DNA from: Gammaproteobacteria bacterium
Lineage (GTDB): Bacteria; Pseudomonadota; Gammaproteobacteria; Pseudomonadales; Cellvibrionaceae
Direction: 5' to 3'
DNA length: 12,913 nt
Assembly: GCA_021151625.1 (NCBI GenBank)
Contig: JAGKWY010000103.1
Location: 1 to 12,913 of the forward strand
Shown here: in pieces, positions 7,323 to 12,913 of the stretch
Layout of the letters: each line of letters begins with the position of its first letter
Position numbering within the stretch: position 1 is the stretch's first letter
The notes under the pieces: model-generated
Database searches by the model: none
What the model was told of the DNA's origin: nothing
The model's input: only the letters and a program-made list of their open reading frames with translations
Translations under genes and position numbers: made by a program

Positions 7323-7859
7323 TTTAACCCTTACACCGTGTTATAAAAATTAATAGTGCTTCAATGAGTTCTCAATAATTCATGAAGATTAAACTACCCA
7401 CTTTATTTCTACCGCGCGCAATCAGACCCCCGCCCCGCCCGCGCTCTTTACGTGTGGGTTTTAATGCGCATTCTTGCAGTAGGCAAAGCCGCACAGCGCC
7501 GGGCCTGGGCTATAGGAAAACGCTTGCAAAAAATTATGTAGATTTATTCAAATTTCATTAGGGCTGATGCAAGGGTTTGCACGCAGGGGAACATAAACAG
7601 CGGAAAAATCACAATCGTCCGGTGAGGGGGTTCCATGGTGTGCCTGGCAAAGCCAAAGTGATCTCAAGCGTTCTACTTGAGCCAGAATAGACCAGGTTTG
7701 GCGTAATGTGAATAACAGCACATTTCAATAAAGCGGGCAGTTCTGATGCGTTAAACCACCCATTCGGTCCTGTTTTTTACCGGTAAAACCAGAAGGTTAC
7801 TTTCTAGTCCTAATCCAGTCAGGGCTATTCCCTCATGGAATAGAACGTTTACCCGGCAT
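7323..7859. other. Long intergenic region, no supported gene
   Basis: The hamA leader is at the left edge. A sharply GC/pyrimidine-rich patch follows (~7417-7512). A 59-codon plus frame from the ATG at 7382 to the TAG at 7559-7561 is Arg/Pro-rich with no ribosome site. A second plus frame covers the same DNA (…ALYVWVLMRILAVGKAAQRR…). On the minus strand a frame of about 56 codons without ATG crosses roughly 7620-7785 (…LEITLALPGTPWNPLTGRL). Small dyads are present: TGCAA/TTGCA at 7568-7581, CTCAAG/CTTGAG near 7664-7682, TTTTACCGGTAAAA near 7776-7789, and CTATTCC/GGAATAG at 7825-7843. The last lies just after the acyltransferase stop but has no U-run. Several overlapping open frames suggest an intergenic repeat or gene debris. 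Confidence 0.5.
7328..7332 (-). promoter_or_regulatory. hamA ribosome binding site
   Basis: AAGGG on the minus strand, five bases before the hamA ATG. It supports this start for the hamAB transcript. Confidence 0.6.
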
Positions 7860-8903
7860 TCAGCGCACAGCAGATAATCGAGCTTTCGCCCAGTGCATGG
7901 CCGGGCGCTCTACGAGATACCAGGATAAGTAGCCCGCAGCCAGTGCAACCAATACAGCCATCCATTGATTAAAGAAAAGACTTTGGTTGGGGAAAAAATG
8001 GGCGACCAAATGCTGAATGACAAAACCGTAGATATAAATTCCGTAGGATGGGTCACCGGGTATTTTTAAATACTGATTAACTATTGGTGTGCTACTGAGA
8101 TAAAGGCAGGAGTAAAAAAATACAATATAGAAACAGAGTATCTGCAGCGGTGAAGACCAAAGCAAGAGTAGCACTACCACTCCACCGGCAACACCTTTCG
8201 CGTTTATTACAATCTGCTGTTGATAAAGCGCAGCAAGAACGCCCACACAAAAGCAACCGCCGAGCATAAGTGCGTCTTTGAATGCAGCCAGATGAGCAAA
8301 CAAAATTTTATTTTCAAAAAAAATTGCGCCGATTGGAGCCAACAATAAAACCGATGCTAATAGCCTACTATTACGAATAGCAGCCACAGAAAAAACTGCC
8401 AGAAAAATATAGCAGAGAACTTCTAGTGGCAAGGTCCAGAGCGAACCATTAACAATAGAGGTATGTGCATTTTCAAATACACCGGGCAAGTTCCATTGCA
8501 TGGAAAACAAGAGTGAATTGTGTAACAGATAGCTCCAGGTTTGCGGATGCTGTAAATAGGCAGATACCTGCAAGCTGGTAAGCGACAAGCCAACCGCAAA
8601 GACACTAAACAACAGGCAAACAATTAATCCGGGGAATATTCGCGCAGCGCGTTTTAACAAGAAGGGCTTAATGGCAGGACGCAACAACAGGCTTCGCGTA
8701 ACCAATAAGCCGCTGAGCATAAAAAAGAATTTTACTGCCAGGGAACCAGAGTAATCAAAGCGCAGCATATCGTAAACGAAATCATGCGCCGCTTGATTGG
8801 GTACGAATGCGGGCGCATGACCATAAATAACCAACAGGGCTGCAATCACTCGAAACAGATCGAGATTATTATTCCGCGATTGCAGTAACTCATCGAGACG
8901 CAT
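7860..8903 (-). CDS. Acyltransferase-3 family membrane O-acyltransferase
   Basis: 347 residues, about ten hydrophobic segments, acyltransferase-3 (PF01757, OafA-like). It has the conserved R-x10-H pattern (R18, H29 in LFRVIAALLVIYGHA), FFFMLSGLLV, RAARIFPGLIV, a GSLWTLPLEVLCY segment, DPSYGIYIYGF and the late WYLVERP. These inner-membrane proteins move acyl groups (often acetyl) onto surface polysaccharide sugars. Full family-core length, with no SGNH domain appended. It is the last gene of the leftward heptose operon, 60 bases after the preceding fusion gene, with no strong Shine-Dalgarno at its ATG (8901-8903). It closely resembles residues 1-340 of that gene, so the two probably arose by tandem duplication. 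The acyl donor and target sugar cannot be read from sequence. Confidence 0.88.
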   Translation of the reverse strand: MRLDELLQSRNNNLDLFRVIAALLVIYGHAPAFVPNQAAHDFVYDMLRFDYSGSLAVKFFFMLSGLLVTRSLLLRPAIKPFLLKRAARIFPGLIVCLLFSVFAVGLSLTSLQVSAYLQHPQTWSYLLHNSLLFSMQWNLPGVFENAHTSIVNGSLWTLPLEVLCYIFLAVFSVAAIRNSRLLASVLLLAPIGAIFFENKILFAHLAAFKDALMLGGCFCVGVLAALYQQQIVINAKGVAGGVVVLLLLWSSPLQILCFYIVFFYSCLYLSSTPIVNQYLKIPGDPSYGIYIYGFVIQHLVAHFFPNQSLFFNQWMAVLVALAAGYLSWYLVERPAMHWAKARLSAVR

Positions 8904-8963
8904 AGCCAGTTATACCAGTATCGAAAAATAATGTTGGCATAACATAGTTGCGATTACCCCAGA

Positions 8964-11510
8964 CTAGTTCTTTGATTTTATTGCTACCAACTTCCCTTGC
9001 TCATCAAATTGCCATTCCTGGTCATAGGCCCATTGGTCTTTATCTGCCTCAGCAATAAATTGCACCAAATCAATTTTAGTGCCCTGGTTGCCAGGAAATT
9101 CCTTTGGCACAACAAAAATATAATTCGCATTGGCGCCATTGGGGAATGAACGGATAGATTGCGCAAAGCCAAAGGGATGGAAGGGGCTGGTAATACCGGT
9201 AATCAGAACAGTTGTCGGCTGCTTGGCATCCTTCAACTGGCTGGTAGCCTGATTAAACCCGGCGAGCATATTTTTTTGAATCTGCTCCATTGCCAATACC
9301 CAGGTATTACGCGTTCCATTATATTTTTTGATGCTGGTGAGTGGGCTTAATACTACCAACACCAAAAGCGCAATTAGCATAGGCTTGAAGTTAATGTTGT
9401 CCTGGACCATTTTCAACACGAAAAACAACACCAGGAAACCTATATAGAGGCCATTAAACGAATAGCCTTCAAAGTGATGATTGGGCAGCAATGCATTAGG
9501 CATCCAGGCCAGGAATGCAAAAGCAATACACAACACAGCCCCCAGGGTCAGCAGTTTATTTTTATAAGCTTTGTGTACCTGAAAAATAATTAGCCCGAAT
9601 GCCAGTATTAACGCGGGGGTAATACCTTCGCTGCAATAACGAGCCAGCTCTTTTAATACACTTAAAGGATCAATGCTGATCTGGTAACTCGAACCCGCTT
9701 CTGCCTCGAGATTAACAAATACCGATTTGGTTTTTAAATTTACCAGGGCTGCAATGACACCCGCGATGAAAACAGCTACTCCAGGCGCAAATGCGCGCAG
9801 GGGTTTCTGCTTGATGAAATAAATAAACCAGCAGAAATAAATAAAGCCAAATGCCAGAAAATAGGTTTCTTTAACCAGGAATGCACTGGCACTGGCTAAA
9901 AATAATAATATGCTGGCCAATATCAGATGACGCTCTGACAGCAGAAAGAATGCAAGGCTGCCAGACAGCAGTAATAAGTAAGAAAGCTGCGAACCTATAT
10001 CCTGCGAATAAAAGGTATAGAAATACGGCTGGGTAAACAGCAGAAAACAATAAAGCACAAAGCAGAGGATAAAGTTTTTATCTATAGTGAGCTTTAGCCA
10101 ATACTTTGCCAACAAGGCACTAAGTGCGGCATTCAGGAATACAATTCCCACCACCCAGGCCACACTTCCTTCATGGCCAAAATAGCCAGTAAATTTATAG
10201 AACCACATAAATAGCGGGCGCGGCCAATTTAATAAATTCACAAAGCTATAGCCATCGCCCGGGGCGTAGGCAAAAGAAGCGGGGATATAGAAATCTGAAT
10301 GATGAAACGCCAGCGGGCTATAGTGCCCTGGGAAAATAAAATACAGTGACAAAAAATGAGTTACCCAGGCAATCAAAACCAATCCAACAATAACCAACAA
10401 TCGCTTGCCGGTGATTAGGCTCAAAGTCTTGTTGATTTGCTCTGTCATTGCAGCTCCCAATCCAGCGAGTTTATCTTTGTCAGACATTGTTTTTCTCACC
10501 CATTGCATCATTGGTTTTTCCACCCACAACCAGGAGGCAACACCCAACCCCAGGGCGATGATTGCTGCAACCACCTGATTAAAGATAATTCCTTTGCCCG
10601 GCAACCAATGCGCTAGCGCCTGTTGCACAACAAAGCCATAAATATAGACACCGTAAGATGGGTCTAGCGGTATTTTGAGTTTCTCAACCACAAAGGATAA
10701 AGAGCCTATATAAAGGCAAGCGTAAAAAAAGCAGATATAAAACAGAAAGACCTTAAGACTGGTTCCCCAGAGCAATGCAGCAAGAATCGTCAAAGACAGC
10801 AAACCGGTTTTACTGATCGAAATCATCTGCTGATTGGTTGCAAATAACGCCCCTAATGCAAAGCATCCCGGCAGCAAATGGGATTCCTTGTTATTACTCC
10901 AATAACCGGGAAAATATTCAGGTGCAAAAAATGACAGGAAAATAATTGCGAGTAAAACACCATTGGCCAGCCAGGTGGTACGCCAGATTGCAACGCCAAA
11001 AAAGGCCGCTAAAAATAAATAGCAGATGACTTCCAAAGGCAACGTCCACAGCGAACCATTAACGCCATATTTGCTGTCAGAAAAAACGCCAGGCAAAGTC
11101 CATTCAAGCTGATACAGGAAACTATTGTTGATTAGGTATTTCCAGCTTTGCGGATGAGCCAGATATTCAACAATACTTAATTGCGTAAATAGTGGCCCCA
11201 CCACAAATACGGTAAGGATCAGGCACACAATCAGCCCTGGAAAAATACGCGCCGCACGCTTTATTAAAAACTCATCCACTTTTGGTTTGGTCAATAAACT
11301 GGCCGTTACCAAAAAACCGCTTAATAAGAAAAAAAACTTTACTGCCAAGGAGCCGGAATATTCAAACCCCAAAAGACGCGCAACCACATCTGTATTAGGT
11401 GCCCCCGGTACAAATGCCCAGGCGTGACCATAGATCACCAGCAAGGCCGCAATTAAACGAAACAAATCAAAGTTGTTTTTTTTAGGATTAAGCAGCTCGC
11501 TGACCAGCAT
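8964..11510 (-). CDS. Acyltransferase-3 / GT-C-like membrane fusion protein
   Basis: 848 residues in three parts. Residues 1-345 are a complete acyltransferase-3 module: R18-x10-H29, FFFLLSGFLV, RAARIFPGLIV, NGSLWTLPLEVICY, DPSYGVYIYGF, WLWVEKP. A polar linker (341-368) follows, then ~370-760 with many transmembrane segments. Its first periplasmic loop carries FHHSDFYIPASFAYAPGDGY; an Asp (about 406) in that loop is typical of GT-C polyprenyl-phosphate-sugar glycosyltransferases, so that assignment is plausible but not proven. Residues ~765-848 are a soluble tail. Met355 has its own GGGAG five bases upstream, so the C-terminal half may also be made alone. The gene begins 17 bases after hddC ends. 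It probably glycosylates and/or acylates the heptose-containing glycan. This fusion is unusual, as these domains are normally separate proteins. Confidence 0.85.
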   Translation of the reverse strand: MLVSELLNPKKNNFDLFRLIAALLVIYGHAWAFVPGAPNTDVVARLLGFEYSGSLAVKFFFLLSGFLVTASLLTKPKVDEFLIKRAARIFPGLIVCLILTVFVVGPLFTQLSIVEYLAHPQSWKYLINNSFLYQLEWTLPGVFSDSKYGVNGSLWTLPLEVICYLFLAAFFGVAIWRTTWLANGVLLAIIFLSFFAPEYFPGYWSNNKESHLLPGCFALGALFATNQQMISISKTGLLSLTILAALLWGTSLKVFLFYICFFYACLYIGSLSFVVEKLKIPLDPSYGVYIYGFVVQQALAHWLPGKGIIFNQVVAAIIALGLGVASWLWVEKPMMQWVRKTMSDKDKLAGLGAAMTEQINKTLSLITGKRLLVIVGLVLIAWVTHFLSLYFIFPGHYSPLAFHHSDFYIPASFAYAPGDGYSFVNLLNWPRPLFMWFYKFTGYFGHEGSVAWVVGIVFLNAALSALLAKYWLKLTIDKNFILCFVLYCFLLFTQPYFYTFYSQDIGSQLSYLLLLSGSLAFFLLSERHLILASILLFLASASAFLVKETYFLAFGFIYFCWFIYFIKQKPLRAFAPGVAVFIAGVIAALVNLKTKSVFVNLEAEAGSSYQISIDPLSVLKELARYCSEGITPALILAFGLIIFQVHKAYKNKLLTLGAVLCIAFAFLAWMPNALLPNHHFEGYSFNGLYIGFLVLFFVLKMVQDNINFKPMLIALLVLVVLSPLTSIKKYNGTRNTWVLAMEQIQKNMLAGFNQATSQLKDAKQPTTVLITGITSPFHPFGFAQSIRSFPNGANANYIFVVPKEFPGNQGTKIDLVQFIAEADKDQWAYDQEWQFDEQGKLVAIKSKN
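10449..10458 (-). promoter_or_regulatory. Internal Shine-Dalgarno before Met355 of the fusion gene
   Basis: On the minus strand GGGAG (10454-10458) lies five bases before an in-frame ATG (10446-10448), exactly in the linker between the acyltransferase and GT-C-like halves. It is a better ribosome site than the one at the annotated start. It may be a relic of two fused genes or an active internal start. Confidence 0.45.
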
Positions 11511-11527
11511 GGATAGAATTCCGTTTG

Positions 11528-12235
11528 TTATTTAGCGCCAAGAATAAATGACGGGATGGCTGATTGAGCTTTAAGAAAATCATCCTTTATCCCTATATCG
11601 ATAAAGAATTCACCTGCGGGGGCGGCAAACAAATTTTTACCAACCAGGTTTTGCAGGACAGCAGTTTCAAAAGAAAATGGCGGGCTCAGCTCGCACCCAT
11701 TGAATAGATTGCGCGGCAAATCGTAGATACCGGCATTGATAAAGCCAGCCCCCTGCTGTGCTTTTTCGCCAAAGCGAATCACCAGATTGTGCGCATCACA
11801 GGTAATCGCGCCATAACGCGCCACATCATCTACTTGCTTCACTAAAATACCAACCGCATCAGCTTGCTCGCTTGTCTGGGCGCGCAACTGTTGCAAGTTG
11901 GCTTCGCAGAGCGTATCGCCATTAAATACAAACACACGTTCCTGCTGTGCTTCACTCAACGCCAGCTGTAACGCACCGCCAGTGCCTAGTGGCTCAGCCT
12001 CTTCCACATAAATGATAGAGGCCCCCGCGTATTCGCTACCGAAGTAGTTGCGAATAGCCTCAGCTTTGTAACCTACCGAAAAAATAAACCGGCTTACTCC
12101 GCATTGGATTAAATAATCCAGTTGCCAGGCAAGGAAAGGTTTATCGGCGATAGGCGCCATGGGCTTGGGTAAGTCAGGCACAGCTTCGCGCAAGCGGGTG
12201 CCAAAACCACCCGCCAGAATAATTGCTTCGTACAA
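11528..12235 (-). CDS. hddC: D-glycero-alpha-D-manno-heptose-1-phosphate guanylyltransferase
   Basis: 235 residues, full length for this nucleotidyltransferase class. The nucleotide-binding signature is LAGGFGTRLREAVPDLPKPM (7-26), then GTGGAL (84-89), FNGDT (104-108, metal-binding Asp) and a late FFIDIG. HddC joins GTP to heptose-1-phosphate to give GDP-D-glycero-alpha-D-manno-heptose, the precursor for heptose in capsules, S-layer glycans or O-antigen. The start is a TTG (12233-12235), fixed because the conserved N-terminus MYEAIILAGG begins exactly there. It lies two bases after the gmhA stop, so translation is probably coupled. The assignment to heptose over another sugar-1-phosphate rests partly on the adjacent gmhA. 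RmlA/RfbF-like or mannose-1-phosphate enzymes are the alternatives. Confidence 0.82.
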   Translation of the reverse strand: MYEAIILAGGFGTRLREAVPDLPKPMAPIADKPFLAWQLDYLIQCGVSRFIFSVGYKAEAIRNYFGSEYAGASIIYVEEAEPLGTGGALQLALSEAQQERVFVFNGDTLCEANLQQLRAQTSEQADAVGILVKQVDDVARYGAITCDAHNLVIRFGEKAQQGAGFINAGIYDLPRNLFNGCELSPPFSFETAVLQNLVGKNLFAAPAGEFFIDIGIKDDFLKAQSAIPSFILGAK

Positions 12236-12237
12236 AA

Positions 12238-12819
12238 TTAATTTCTCGGAAACATGGCCGCTTCAACCAGGCCGCAAATAATGTGGCCAATCGCAATATG
12301 GCCTTCCTGAATTTTCGGGGTTTCTTTGGATGGCATGCGCAGCGTGATATCGCACATATCAGCCATTTTTCCACCAGTAATACCCGTTAAACCTATGGTC
12401 GTTAATTTCAATTTTTGCGCTTCTTCAAAAGCTGCAATAACATTTGCCGAATTACCCGACGTGGATATGCCAATAAATACATCTCCTTCTCGTCCCAATG
12501 CCTGGACTTGTCGGGAAAACAAACGCTCGTAGCCGTAATCATTGCCAATCGCCGTGAGGATAGAAGTATCGGTGGTTAAGGCAATTGCCGGAAGACCGGG
12601 ACGGTCGTAGTGAAAGCGGCTAACAAATTCGCCCGCGATATGTTGCGCATCAGCAGCAGAGCCGCCGTTACCAGCCAACAATACTTTGCCGCCCTTATGC
12701 AAACAATCAACGATGGTTTGCGCGGTTTGTGCCACCTGATTTAACAGGGCTTTATCCTGTTGGATCTGCGCTACCAACACGGCAAGTTTATTCAGTTCTT
12801 TTTCAATAAATTCAATCAT
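12238..12819 (-). CDS. gmhA: Sedoheptulose-7-phosphate isomerase
   Basis: 193 residues, one SIS domain, full family length. Conserved features: LLAGNGGSAADAQHIAGEF (47-65) with catalytic-type Glu64, the phosphate-binding STSGNS (119-124), and QEGHIAIGHI (171-180) with His174. These two residues correspond to Glu65 and His180 of E. coli GmhA. It converts sedoheptulose-7-phosphate to D-glycero-D-manno-heptose-7-phosphate in the cytoplasm, the first committed step to ADP- or GDP-heptose. The neighbouring hddC points to the GDP branch. The start is well supported: GGAGG lies five bases upstream of the ATG, and the ATG overlaps the stop of the gene before it (ATGA). Confidence 0.92.
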   Translation of the reverse strand: MIEFIEKELNKLAVLVAQIQQDKALLNQVAQTAQTIVDCLHKGGKVLLAGNGGSAADAQHIAGEFVSRFHYDRPGLPAIALTTDTSILTAIGNDYGYERLFSRQVQALGREGDVFIGISTSGNSANVIAAFEEAQKLKLTTIGLTGITGGKMADMCDITLRMPSKETPKIQEGHIAIGHIICGLVEAAMFPRN

Positions 12820-12913
12820 ACAACCCTCCAGGAGTGAGCGCCCTGTTCAACAAACACTGCTGTCATAACCTGGCCATTAAACGTATTCAGTGCACGAATT
12901 ACATCCGGCCTGC
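12816..12913 (-). CDS. 3' end of upstream operon gene, possibly heptose kinase HddA
   Basis: Only the last 31 residues are in the window (beginning RPDVIRALNTFNGQVMTAV and ending EQGAHSWRVV), stopping at a TGA (12816-12818) that overlaps the gmhA ATG by four bases. The pattern of a helix followed by a strand and a Gly turn (FVEQGAHSW) fits the C-terminus of GHMP kinases. Position directly before gmhA and hddC fits HddA, which phosphorylates D-glycero-D-manno-heptose-7-phosphate at C1. Too little sequence remains for a firm call. Confidence 0.45.
   Translation of the reverse strand, partial: RPDVIRALNTFNGQVMTAVFVEQGAHSWRVV
12825..12829 (-). promoter_or_regulatory. gmhA ribosome binding site
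   Basis: A full GGAGG on the minus strand, five bases before the gmhA ATG and inside the last codons of the upstream gene. It is the strongest such site in this operon. Confidence 0.75.

Noticed and set aside
7340..7380. Sigma-70 promoter for hamA
   Set aside because: Only poor -35/-10 pairs with wrong spacing could be found (TTGAGA with TATTAA or TAATTT), so no site is claimed.
7382..7561. 59-aa Arg/Pro-rich plus-strand ORF as a real small protein
   Set aside because: It has no Shine-Dalgarno, its composition follows the GC-rich patch, and a second frame over the same bases looks equally protein-like.
7776..7843. Rho-independent terminator for the heptose operon
   Set aside because: TTTTACCGGTAAAA and CTATTCC/GGAATAG are short dyads with no following U-run on the minus strand, so they are listed only as dyads.

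Overview
The window looks like accessory-rich chromosome from a gammaproteobacterium. Protein style and a moderate-GC backbone suggest something near Cellvibrio, but this is an impression from memory. No rRNA, tRNA or housekeeping marker is present to fix the taxonomy, and no CRISPR array or intact transposase was seen.

Region 1 (1-2890). A long reading frame on the minus strand, cut by the window edge, encodes a transglutaminase-fold protein of the kind often found in Rhs/YD-repeat loci. Its catalytic Cys position is Ala. Its 5' end runs head-on into a plus-strand gene of unknown function (1944-2582), and neither gene has a normal start region, so this looks like a rearrangement joint. A strong 16-bp hairpin follows the plus-strand gene. 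It is shared with the 3' end of a decayed minus-strand gene fragment (2626-2862).

Region 2 (2890-7322). This is a clearly AT-richer defence island. The minus-strand pair hamA-hamB (7322 to 3913) is a Hachiman anti-phage system: a DUF1837, PD-(D/E)XK-type nuclease and a Ski2/Hel308-like DEAH-box helicase, overlapping by ATGA. Facing it, with one base between the two stop codons, is an unrecognised 288-aa gene (3045-3911). Its promoter region carries two AGTTG/CAACT dyads centred 41 bp apart. This convergent, apparently operator-controlled partner is the best candidate here for something undescribed.

Region 3 (7323-7859). No convincing gene. It holds a GC-rich patch, several small hairpins and overlapping short open frames that may be an intergenic repeat or gene debris.

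Region 4 (7860-12913, all minus strand). A surface-polysaccharide operon is transcribed from beyond the right edge. It runs: the 3' end of a gene that may be the heptose-7-phosphate kinase hddA, then gmhA, hddC, an unusual acyltransferase-3/GT-C fusion with an internal ribosome binding site, and a stand-alone acyltransferase paralogous to the fusion's N-terminal half. GmhA and HddC supply the isomerase and guanylyltransferase steps to GDP-D-glycero-alpha-D-manno-heptose. The membrane proteins probably assemble or O-acylate the resulting capsule, O-antigen or S-layer glycan.
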